Assembly (NCBI RefSeq): GCF_000971175.1
Contig: NZ_BBLY01000001.1
Coordinates: forward strand, 731,709 to 795,708
Direction: 5' to 3'
DNA length: 64,000 nt
Source of the DNA: Demequina pelophila
GTDB taxonomy: Bacteria; Actinomycetota; Actinomycetes; Actinomycetales; Demequinaceae
A model generated the notes under the pieces. That model was given only the letters and a program-made list of their open reading frames with translations. It searched no databases and was not told the origin of the DNA. Below, in pieces: positions 18,455 through 26,017 of the stretch (its first letter is position 1; each line of letters opens with the position of its first letter). Made by a program: the position numbers and the translations under genes.

Positions 18455-19222
18455 ATGGCACGACTGGCAGGCAAGGTCGCACTCATCACGGGAATCGGCG
18501 GGGGCATGGGCCGAGCAGCGGCGCTGCGCTTCGCCGCCGAGGGCGCCACGGTGGTCGGCTGCGACATCGTCCCCGAGGGCGCCGAGGAGACCGTCCGGCT
18601 CGTGCGCGAGGCCGGCGGCGAGATCGAGAGCTTCGCTCCCGTCCAGTTGTCCGACGCGGCGGAGGCGGCGGCGTGGGTGGACCGGGCCGCAGAGGTGTAC
18701 GGCGGCTTCGACATCCTCTACAACAACGCCTCCGCGCCGAGGTTCGGCCCGGTCGACGAGCTGAGCGTCGAGGACTGGGACTTCGTCATGGCGAACGAGC
18801 TCAGCCTCGTCTTCTACGCGACCCGTGCGGCCTGGCCCCACCTCAAGGCGCGCGGCGGCGGCGTGGTGCTCAACGTCGGCTCGATCGCCGGCACGCGCGG
18901 GGTCGAGTTCATGCCCCAGAACGCGCACGGCACCGCGAAGGCCGGCGTCATCAACCTCACCCAGCAGCTCGCCGTCGAGGGCGGGCCGCACCACATCCGT
19001 GCCGTGTGCGTGAGCCCCGGCTTCACCGTCACGCCCTCCACGGCCTGGCTGGTCGAGTCCGGGCCGCAGCCCTTCAAGGACAACATCTCGCGGATCCCGC
19101 TCGGGCGGGTCGGGCAGCCCGACGACATCGTCAACGCGGCGTTGTTCCTCGCGAGCGACGAGGCGTCGTGGGTCACGGGCGTCAACCTGGTGGTCGACGG
19201 GGGCGGCTCGGTCCTGGGCTGA
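18455..19222 (+). CDS. SDR-family protein with His in place of the catalytic Tyr
   Basis: This 255-residue protein has TGIGGGMG at residues 12-19, NNAS at 90-93 and Ser143 in VGSIAG. The YxxxK motif reads His158-Gly-Thr-Ala-Lys162, so the usual catalytic tyrosine is a histidine while Ser and Lys are kept. The C-terminal SDR signature (GVNLVVDGGGS) is intact. It may still use the cofactor with changed chemistry, or be a binding or lyase-type member. A GAGGAG 7 nt before the ATG supports the start. It is the last gene of the 14069-19222 operon. Confidence 0.85.
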   Translation: MARLAGKVALITGIGGGMGRAAALRFAAEGATVVGCDIVPEGAEETVRLVREAGGEIESFAPVQLSDAAEAAAWVDRAAEVYGGFDILYNNASAPRFGPVDELSVEDWDFVMANELSLVFYATRAAWPHLKARGGGVVLNVGSIAGTRGVEFMPQNAHGTAKAGVINLTQQLAVEGGPHHIRAVCVSPGFTVTPSTAWLVESGPQPFKDNISRIPLGRVGQPDDIVNAALFLASDEASWVTGVNLVVDGGGSVLG

Positions 19223-19227
19223 CGCCC

Positions 19228-19282
19228 GATGCCAGGTATCCGCGGACCGGTGTTCACCGGCGCCCCTCACTCCCCCTAGTCT
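19228..19282 (+). promoter_or_regulatory. Regulon operator plus promoter for the flavin oxidase operon
   Basis: Operator GATGCCAGGTATC (19228-19240), 12 nt, -35 TTCACC (19253-19258), 18 nt, -10 TAGTCT (19277-19282). It begins 6 nt after the preceding stop. Confidence 0.8.
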
Positions 19283-19330
19283 CGAGCGTGACGGGGCCCA
19301 CGCCTCGCATCCCTACCGAGGAGTTCGACG

Positions 19331-20746
19331 ATGAACCCTGAGACCGGATTCTCCGGCCGCCTGGTGGTGCCCACCGACCCCGACTGGGACGAGGCCCGCG
19401 TGGGCCGCGTCTTCAACGGCCGCCGCCCCGACCGCCAGCCCGACGCCGTCCTGATGGCGGCCGACGTGGACGACGTGCGCCGCGGGGTGCTGCTCGCGAA
19501 GGAACGCGGCTGGACGGTCGCGGTGCGGTCCGGCGGCCATGCCTGGGCCGCGTGGAGCGTGCGCGACGGCGGCCTGCTCATCGACCTGGGCCGCCTCGAC
19601 GACATCTCCTACGACGAGGAGACGGGCATCGTCTCCGCCGGCCCGGCCACCAAGGGCGGCGAGGTGCTCTCCCCGTTCCTCGAGGAGCGCGGCCGGTTCT
19701 TCAACGGCGGCCACTGCCCCTCCGTGGGTATCGGCGGCTTCCTGCTCCAGGGGGGGCAGGGCTGGAACCAGCGCGGCTGGGGCTGGGCCGCGGAGTCCGT
19801 CGTGGCGGTCGACGTGGTCACCGCGGACGGCGAGCTGGTGCACGCCGATGAGCGCGAGAACACGGACCTGTACTGGGCCGCCCGCGGCGCGGGTCCGTCG
19901 TTCCCGGGGATCGTGGTCCGCTTCCACCTGCGCACCCGGCCCATCTTCGGCTTCCTGGGTCACACCGTGCACGGATACGAGCTCGAGGACTTCGCCGAGG
20001 TGATGAGCTGGCTGTACGAGGCGCACCACCGGATCTCGACGGACGTGGAGATCGTCGCCATCTCGACCCCGGTGCCGTTGCCGGACGGCACCGAGCGCCG
20101 GCTGTTCCTGGTCACCGGCGTCGCCTTCAGCGCCGACCGCGCCGAGGCGCAGGAGGCGCTCGCGCCGTTCAACGAGTGCCCCGCGATCGACCGCGCGGTC
20201 TTCGTGCAGGACTGCCGCGAGTCCTCGTTGGCGGAGCATCGCGCCCAGCAGGAGATCCAGAACCCCGAGCACGCGCAGTACATCACCGACTGCGCGTGGA
20301 TCGACGGGGAGAACACGCCCGAGGGCATCGCCAGGATGGTCGAGCACATCGCGCCGCTGTTCACCACGAACCCCACGCACAAGGGCTTCGCCATCTGGAT
20401 GTCGAACGCGCCCATGCGCCGCGACCTGCCCGACATGGCATTCTCGCTGCAGACCGAGGCCTACGTCGCCAGCTACACCGTGTACGACGACCCCGCCGAC
20501 TACCAGCGCAATCGGGACTGGCTCACCTCCGTCATGGAGCACGCGCAGCCGGTCACCGCGGGCCAGTACCTGGGCGACTCGGACATGACGCACCGGCAGC
20601 TCCGGTTCATGGCGCCGGAGAACTGGGAGCGGCTGCAGGCCGTCATCGCCTCGCGCGACCCCGAGGGCAGGTTCCACCGCTACCTCGCCAGGGACGCGGA
20701 CGCGCTCAACGTCAACCACTGGGAAATCGAGAAGGCAGGGATCTGA
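19331..20746 (+). CDS. Berberine-bridge-type FAD-linked oxidase with bicovalent flavin motif
   Basis: This 471-residue protein has a PCMH-type FAD-binding domain (residues about 35-205) and a C-terminal substrate domain ending in a BBE-type motif (ADALNVNHWEIEKAGI). His70 in RSGGHAWA and Cys129 in NGGHCPSVGIGG are placed as the two flavin attachment residues of berberine-bridge-type oxidases. This family includes 6-hydroxy-D-nicotine oxidase (His-linked only), sugar oxidases and dehydrogenating plant enzymes. It would oxidise an alcohol, amine or saturated C-C bond and produce hydrogen peroxide. First gene of a five-gene operon. Confidence 0.86.
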   Translation: MNPETGFSGRLVVPTDPDWDEARVGRVFNGRRPDRQPDAVLMAADVDDVRRGVLLAKERGWTVAVRSGGHAWAAWSVRDGGLLIDLGRLDDISYDEETGIVSAGPATKGGEVLSPFLEERGRFFNGGHCPSVGIGGFLLQGGQGWNQRGWGWAAESVVAVDVVTADGELVHADERENTDLYWAARGAGPSFPGIVVRFHLRTRPIFGFLGHTVHGYELEDFAEVMSWLYEAHHRISTDVEIVAISTPVPLPDGTERRLFLVTGVAFSADRAEAQEALAPFNECPAIDRAVFVQDCRESSLAEHRAQQEIQNPEHAQYITDCAWIDGENTPEGIARMVEHIAPLFTTNPTHKGFAIWMSNAPMRRDLPDMAFSLQTEAYVASYTVYDDPADYQRNRDWLTSVMEHAQPVTAGQYLGDSDMTHRQLRFMAPENWERLQAVIASRDPEGRFHRYLARDADALNVNHWEIEKAGI

Positions 20747-21237
20747 TGCGCATCCACATCGGCGCGAACTCCGAGGGATACCGGCTCGCGACGGACCTGC
20801 GCGGCCTCCTCGAGGCCGACGGCCACGAGGTGCACTGGCACGCCGCGCCGGCCTACGACGAGGGCGACGACTACCCCGGCATCGTCATCCGCACCGTCCA
20901 GGCCGTGGTGGCCGACGAGGATGCCGGCCTCGACTCGCGTGCCGTGCTCGTGGGCGGCACCGGCGCCGGCGAGGTGATCGCCGGCAACAAGGTCAACGGC
21001 GGGCGCATCGTCTCCGCGACCGCCGCGGCCTACGTCGCGGACGCGCGCACGCACGCCGACATCAACGGGCTCGTGATCCCCGCCGCGCACGTGTCTCCGG
21101 ACGATGCACTGGGCCTGGTGTCCACGCTCGTCGAGACCGCGTTCTCGAACGGCCTGGACGACGCCCGGCGCCTCGTCAACGTCGCCGAGTTCGAGACGTC
21201 GGGCACCATCGAGGGCTGGATGGTCGAGGAGGCATGA
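20746..21237 (+). CDS. Diverged RpiB/LacAB-family isomerase-like protein
   Basis: This 163-residue protein has the opening MRIHIGANSEGYRLATDL and the glycine-rich GTGAGEVIAGNKVNGGR of RpiB/LacAB proteins. The family's catalytic Cys in C-G-T-G is Gly70 here (GGTG), and the block usually reading N-N-A-N-V-L is HADINGLVI. It is thus unlikely to be a standard ribose-5-phosphate isomerase. It starts inside the stop of the oxidase gene (TGATG) and overlaps the next gene by 4 nt, so it belongs to the pathway. Confidence 0.8.
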   Translation: MRIHIGANSEGYRLATDLRGLLEADGHEVHWHAAPAYDEGDDYPGIVIRTVQAVVADEDAGLDSRAVLVGGTGAGEVIAGNKVNGGRIVSATAAAYVADARTHADINGLVIPAAHVSPDDALGLVSTLVETAFSNGLDDARRLVNVAEFETSGTIEGWMVEEA

Positions 21238-22157
21238 TGCAGCGCGCGATCCAGTTCGACCGCACGGGCGGTCCCGAGGTGCTCTACGTCGCGGAGGTCC
21301 CCCGCCCCCGGGCGGAGGCCGGCGGGCTCGTGGTCGAGGTGCGCGCCGTGGGCATCAATCCGTTCGACTCCAAGGCGCGCGCGGGCGCGTTCCCCATCGA
21401 CGACCCCTTCCCCCGCACGCTCGGCACCAACTTCGCCGGCGTGGTCGCGGAGGTCGGCGCGGACGCGGCCTACTGGGACGGCGCGCCGGTCGCCGTGGGC
21501 GACCAGGTGCTCGGCTGGGAGATGGGGACGCTCCGCGAACTGCTCGCTGTGCCCGCGTCCCAGGTGGCGCGCAAGCCCGCGGACCTGCCCTTCGACGTGG
21601 CCGGCGCCCTGTGCACGCCCGCGCTCACGGCGCACGCGGCGATCGGCGTGCTGAACCCCGGTCCCGGCGACACCGTCCTGGTGAGCGCCGCCGCCGGCGC
21701 CGTGGGCATCCTGTACTGCCAGCTCGCCCTCGAGGCGGGCGCGCGCGTGATCGGCACCGCCGGTCCGGCGAACCACGCGCGCCTGCGCGCCCTGGGGGTC
21801 GAGCCCGTCGAGTACGGCCCCGGCCTCGCCGACCGCGTGCGGGCGCTCGCCCCCGAGGGCATCACCGCCGTCCAGGACAACTACGGCCGCGAGGCCGTGG
21901 ACGCGGGCCTCGAGCTGGGGCTCCCGCCCGGCCGGATCTGCGCCATCGCGGACCATGCCGCGGTCGCGGAGCTGGGTCTGGCGAGCCCCGGCCGCTACGA
22001 GCGCCGCGCGGACGTGCTGGAGCGCCTCGCCGCACGGGTCGCGGCGGGCGAGCTGGTGCTGCCGGTCCAGGACGTGTTCCCCCTCGACCGCGCGGCCGAC
22101 GCGTTCGCCCTGCTCGACACGCGTCACCTGTCCGGAAAGATCGTCGTCGCGCCGTGA
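21234..22157 (+). CDS. Zinc-independent medium-chain reductase (quinone oxidoreductase type)
   Basis: This 307-residue MDR protein begins with MMQRAIQFDRTGGPEVLYVAEVPRP, contains VGINPFDSKARAGAF, and has the NADP-binding VSAAAGAVG near residue 150. Zinc ligands are absent. It probably reduces a double bond next to a carbonyl (enone) or a quinone with NADPH. It overlaps both neighbours by 4 nt. The C-terminal signature DTRHLSGKIVV is typical of the family. Confidence 0.85.
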   Translation: MMQRAIQFDRTGGPEVLYVAEVPRPRAEAGGLVVEVRAVGINPFDSKARAGAFPIDDPFPRTLGTNFAGVVAEVGADAAYWDGAPVAVGDQVLGWEMGTLRELLAVPASQVARKPADLPFDVAGALCTPALTAHAAIGVLNPGPGDTVLVSAAAGAVGILYCQLALEAGARVIGTAGPANHARLRALGVEPVEYGPGLADRVRALAPEGITAVQDNYGREAVDAGLELGLPPGRICAIADHAAVAELGLASPGRYERRADVLERLAARVAAGELVLPVQDVFPLDRAADAFALLDTRHLSGKIVVAP

Positions 22158-22939
22158 CCTCCTCCGCGCTCGCGCCCGAGGCGCTGTTCTCGTGCGCGGG
22201 CCAGGTCGGGCTCGTCACCGGCGGCGCGACCGGCATCGGCCGCGCCGCCGCGGAGGCGCTGGCCGCCGCGGGCGCGCGCGTGCTCATCGCGGGGCTGCCG
22301 GACGACCGGCCGCTCGACGCCGCCTCACGCCTGAGCGCGCGCGGCCTCGAGGTCGTCGGCGCCGAGTGCGACGTGACGGACGATGCGCGGCTCGCCGCGA
22401 CCGTCGGGCAGGCGGTCGAGCGCTGGGGCCGGCTCGACACGGTCGTCGCGAGCGCGGGCGTCGCCCTCGACGAGCCCGGCGCGCCGGACGCGTTGGCGCG
22501 CATGGACCGCATGTACGCCCTGCACGTGCGCGCGGTCGCGCGCCTGGCCGAGCTCGCGCTGCCGGAGATGGCGCGATCCGGGGGCGGAGCGTTCCTGGTG
22601 ATGTCGAGCCTGTCGGGGCTGCGCGGCAATCGCGTGCTCGGCGGCTACGGCGTGACCAAGGCGGCGAACGCGCAGATCGCCAGGAACATCGCCGTCCAGT
22701 GGGGGCCGCGCGGCATCCGCGCGAACGCCCTCGCCCCGGGGGTCATCGCCACGGACTTCGCGCGCCCCATCACCGACGACCCGCAGGCCTCCCCCGCCCG
22801 CCTGGCCCGGACCCCGCTGGGGCGCTTCGGCACCGTCGCGGAGGTGGCCGGGACCATCGTGTGGCTCGCCTCTCCCGCGGGGGCCTTCGTGTCCGGACAG
22901 ACCATCGTGGTCGACGGGGGCACGCTCGCCTACGACTGA
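22154..22939 (+). CDS. Short-chain dehydrogenase/reductase
   Basis: This classical SDR of 261 residues has TGGATGIG near residue 22, Ser in MSSLSG and the catalytic GYGVTK. The C-terminal VSGQTIVVDGGTLAYD is standard. An N-terminal extension of about 14 residues (TSSALAPEALFSCAG) precedes the fold. The GTG start overlaps the preceding stop (GTGA). It is one of two consecutive SDR genes, suggesting successive oxidation steps or different stereochemistry. Confidence 0.87.
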   Translation: MTSSALAPEALFSCAGQVGLVTGGATGIGRAAAEALAAAGARVLIAGLPDDRPLDAASRLSARGLEVVGAECDVTDDARLAATVGQAVERWGRLDTVVASAGVALDEPGAPDALARMDRMYALHVRAVARLAELALPEMARSGGGAFLVMSSLSGLRGNRVLGGYGVTKAANAQIARNIAVQWGPRGIRANALAPGVIATDFARPITDDPQASPARLARTPLGRFGTVAEVAGTIVWLASPAGAFVSGQTIVVDGGTLAYD

Positions 22940-22948
22940 GGAGCACTC

Positions 22949-23656
22949 ATGGCACGCACGGCGATCGTCACCGGCGGCGCGCAGGGCATCGGCGCCGCCA
23001 TCGTCGCGCGCCTGGCGGCGCGCGGCGACCGGGTCGCGAGCCTCGACCTCGCCTCCGCGGCCGGCCCTCGCGAGGCGCTCGAGGTCGAATGCGACCTCGC
23101 CGACGCGGCGGCCGTGCGAGAGGCGGTGGCCCGCGTGGGCCGTGAACTCGAAACGCCGGACATCGTGATCCACTGCGCGGCCTTCCAGCTCATGCGGCCG
23201 TTCGCGGACCTGGACCGGGGAGACTGGGACCGCACGTTCCGCGTCAACGTCGACGGCGCCTTCCACCTGCTGAGCGCCGCCGTGCCCGCCATGCGTGCGG
23301 CCCGGTGGGGGCGCATCGTCCTCATCACCTCGTCGAGCTACTACCAGCCGCCGCCGGGGATGAGCCACTACATCGCCTCCAAGGGCGCGCTCACCGGGCT
23401 CGCCCGCGGCCTGGCGACCGAGCTCGGGTCGGACGGCATCACCGTGAACGCGGTCGCGCCGGGCCTGACACGCACGGACAACGCCGTGCGCCACGTCCCG
23501 GAGGATCACTTCGCGCTGGTGCGTTCGCGCCAGGCCGTGCCGCGGTCGGGCGAGCCCGAGGACGTGGCGGGCGCGGTCGCCTACCTCACCTCGGAGGACG
23601 CCTCCTTCGTCACGGGTCAGACGCTGCTGGTGGATGGCGGCGAGAGCCGGCTCTGA
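22949..23656 (+). CDS. Short-chain dehydrogenase/reductase
   Basis: This compact 235-residue SDR has TGGAQGIG at residues 8-15, an intact HYIASK active site and Ser-rich TSSSYYQPPPG before it. The NNAG motif reads HCAAF, a tolerated variant. Asp35 after strand 2 (ASLDLAS) suggests NAD preference. It is the last gene of the 19331-23656 operon, starting 9 nt after the previous stop behind a GAGGAG. Confidence 0.86.
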   Translation: MARTAIVTGGAQGIGAAIVARLAARGDRVASLDLASAAGPREALEVECDLADAAAVREAVARVGRELETPDIVIHCAAFQLMRPFADLDRGDWDRTFRVNVDGAFHLLSAAVPAMRAARWGRIVLITSSSYYQPPPGMSHYIASKGALTGLARGLATELGSDGITVNAVAPGLTRTDNAVRHVPEDHFALVRSRQAVPRSGEPEDVAGAVAYLTSEDASFVTGQTLLVDGGESRL

Positions 23657-23719
23657 CGGGCGAGGGGCGTACCGGAGGGTTCTGACGGGACGGGCTGACG
23701 GGACGGCACGATGCGCGAA

Positions 23720-23747
23720 GGAGGGGGCGCCTCGCGGCGCCCCCTCC
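23720..23747. terminator. Hairpin terminator
   Basis: A perfect 12-bp stem (GGAGGGGGCGCC and its complement) with a TCGC loop separates the convergent SDR and beta-helix genes. Confidence 0.85.
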
Positions 23748-23770
23748 CCGTCACGTCGTCGGGCGTTCGT

Positions 23771-25726
23771 TCAGACGCCCGGGACCACCATCACGTCCCC
23801 GGTGTAGGTGACGCCTGCGACCGGCACGGTCTCGACGCCGTCGACGTACACCGTGCCGTCCACCGTCGAGTCGCCGTCGACCGTCAGCGAGCTGAGGTAG
23901 GACGTGCCGGTGACCGTCCACCGGGAGCCGTCCACGAGCGACACGATGACGCCGTTGTTGACCACAGGAGAAGCCACGTTGGTCACCACGCCGAGCAGGC
24001 GGTAGTCGGCGGCCGTGATCGTCGGCTGGACGTGCGAGGCCTCCGAGGCGGACACGACGCCGACGAGCGTCGAGCCGTCGAGAGTGAGGACCAGGTCCTT
24101 CTGCGCCGGGAGGCAGACGGTGATCCACGGCGGGCAGCTGGGCACCACGTCGCCGCGCATGCCGTTGAAGAAGTCGCCCTCGAGCTCCATGTCCGTGAAC
24201 GTCGCGAGCGTGTCGTCGGGATCCGCGACGCTCGGGTCATGGGTCGCGTCCTTCACGACCGCGCCGGTCGGCTCCACGTACACGCCGGTGTTGGTCAGCA
24301 GCGGCGGGACCGGGCCCGGGTCGTCGTTCTCGATCATCTGGAGGAGCACACCGTTCCCCGCGTTCAGCGTGGCCCCCTGGGAGCCGTCCACCGTGATGTC
24401 GGTCGCCTGCCCCTTGACCAGGAACGTGGACTCCCCGGTGGTGACAGACGTGCCGCCGGCGATGTCCACCGCACCGGAGTTGTGCCACATGAAGCCGAAG
24501 CGGTCGGAGGTGATGGTGCTCGACCGCTCGTCCAGCGCGGCGAGCTCCTTCGCGGACAGGCCCAGCGAGAGATCGGCGTTGAGCGCGGCCACGGCCTCCG
24601 GGGTGCTGTCGCCAAAGGCCACCGAGCCGCCGGTGATGATCGTGGCGTAGGTGGCGACATCGAACTCGGTGCCCAGGAAGGTCTCCGTCGCGTTGCCGAT
24701 CACGTACGAGCCGTAGCCGTCGTCGCCCGTGTTGCGCACGGTGCTGTTGATGGCGGAGAGCTTCATGTCGGAGCCCGTGTCGACGGACAGCGCGCCCCAG
24801 TTCTCGCTCGTGATCGAGGAGCCGACGTAGGTCGCCTGGGTGTTCTCCCCCAGCACGTTGGTGGAGCGGTTGTTGCCGGAGATGCCGAGCATCCACGGCG
24901 CGTCCTGCATGTACGACAGGTTGACCGAGGAGACATAGTCGGAGGGCAGCTCGCCGTCCGACGTGGTGATCCGGGAATTCTTGACGATGACGTTGGCGCC
25001 GTCCGCCGCGACGATCGCCGGGCGCACCGCGCCCTCGGTGGTGATGGTCGCACCGTCGACCACGAGGGTCGTGTCACCGGCCCCGTACACCGCGGCGCCC
25101 ATGCCGGCGAAGTCGGAGCGGCCGTTGCCGTCGAGGGAGATCGTGAGGTTCCGCAACGTGTAGTCCGAGTCCTCGACCACGACGCCGTTGAAGGCCTCGC
25201 CGGTCGAGCGGATGTGGACGTTGCTCGCCGCGGCGTCTGCGACGTCCTTGCCCTGCAGGGCCGCGAGCACGCTCGCGGCCTCGTCGACGCCGTCGGCTCC
25301 CACGTACAGCGCCTGCCGGAAGTCGTACGCGTTGTTGTCGAAGGTCACGGGAGTCTCGCGGGCGACGGTCAGGACGATGTCACCCCGATACGTGCCGGGC
25401 GTGAGCACGGTCTCGAACGCGCCGGTGGCGGCGATCTGCTGACCCGTCTCCACGCCGTTCACCGTGAGGGTGACGGTGTAGCCCTCCGGTGCGACGAGCG
25501 CCGCACCGTCGCCGATGGAGAGGGAGCGCAGCCTGGTGGTCTCCGCGATCTCGAAGGTCTGCCCTGAGGGCACGCTCAGCGACTGCGGGATCGCGCTCCG
25601 GTCCGGCGCGGCCGCCCCGGCCGGGAGGGTCGCGCCCAGTGCGAGCGTGCCGGCGAGCGCGGCGGCCGCGGCCGCGGCGCGCAGCCGCCCCGGCGCGATG
25701 CGAATGGTCGAGGGTGTGGTCTTCAC
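23771..25726 (-). CDS. Secreted right-handed beta-helix-like protein
   Basis: This 651-residue protein starts with an export signal (basic start, Ala/Leu-rich stretch, cleavage near PAGAAAPD, about residue 40). The rest is made of repeated short beta segments rich in Thr, Val, Asn and Gly (for example VVVEDSDYTLRNLTISLDG and NVIVKNSRITTSDG), as in parallel beta-helix proteins. No catalytic motif, sortase signal or membrane anchor is seen, so it should be secreted. The GTG start at 25726 is fixed by AAAGGAG 6 nt before it. Its promoter carries the regulon operator, so it is probably made together with the uptake systems; a substrate-binding or lyase role is possible but unproven. Confidence 0.75.
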   Translation of the reverse strand: MKTTPSTIRIAPGRLRAAAAAAALAGTLALGATLPAGAAAPDRSAIPQSLSVPSGQTFEIAETTRLRSLSIGDGAALVAPEGYTVTLTVNGVETGQQIAATGAFETVLTPGTYRGDIVLTVARETPVTFDNNAYDFRQALYVGADGVDEAASVLAALQGKDVADAAASNVHIRSTGEAFNGVVVEDSDYTLRNLTISLDGNGRSDFAGMGAAVYGAGDTTLVVDGATITTEGAVRPAIVAADGANVIVKNSRITTSDGELPSDYVSSVNLSYMQDAPWMLGISGNNRSTNVLGENTQATYVGSSITSENWGALSVDTGSDMKLSAINSTVRNTGDDGYGSYVIGNATETFLGTEFDVATYATIITGGSVAFGDSTPEAVAALNADLSLGLSAKELAALDERSSTITSDRFGFMWHNSGAVDIAGGTSVTTGESTFLVKGQATDITVDGSQGATLNAGNGVLLQMIENDDPGPVPPLLTNTGVYVEPTGAVVKDATHDPSVADPDDTLATFTDMELEGDFFNGMRGDVVPSCPPWITVCLPAQKDLVLTLDGSTLVGVVSASEASHVQPTITAADYRLLGVVTNVASPVVNNGVIVSLVDGSRWTVTGTSYLSSLTVDGDSTVDGTVYVDGVETVPVAGVTYTGDVMVVPGV

Positions 25727-25773
25727 GATGCTCCTTTGCCTCTGCCGGCACCTCGTCGTGCCCGCGTGCCGAG

Positions 25774-25826
25774 TCAATAGCGCTCACCGCGTCGCGCAGA
25801 ACCGATCAGTGCGAATAGGACGTATC
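25774..25826 (-). promoter_or_regulatory. Regulon operator plus promoter for the secreted beta-helix protein
   Basis: Minus strand: operator GATACGTCCTATT (25826-25814), 12 nt, -35 TTCTGC (25801-25796), 16 nt, -10 TATTGA (25779-25774). Same variant operator as at 13927-13939. Confidence 0.75.
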
Positions 25827-25893
25827 GGCGGCATTCGCACCCGGACCGGAACCGGCCGCGATCGGACGAAACGGACGTTCCATCGCGGGCGCC

Positions 25894-25947
25894 GATGCCA
25901 CGTATCAGCACGCGATGCTTCCCACCGGGCCGCGCTCCTGGTTGGCT
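25894..25947 (+). promoter_or_regulatory. Regulon operator plus promoter for the ribose-type solute-binding protein
   Basis: Operator GATGCCACGTATC (25894-25906), 12 nt, -35 TTCCCA (25919-25924), 17 nt, -10 TTGGCT (25942-25947). Confidence 0.75.
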
Positions 25948-26017
25948 GACCCCAACTGGCAACGGTGCCAGGCAGGATCGAACCGCTGAGACAGGTTCAC
26001 GACACGAGGGAGTGTCC

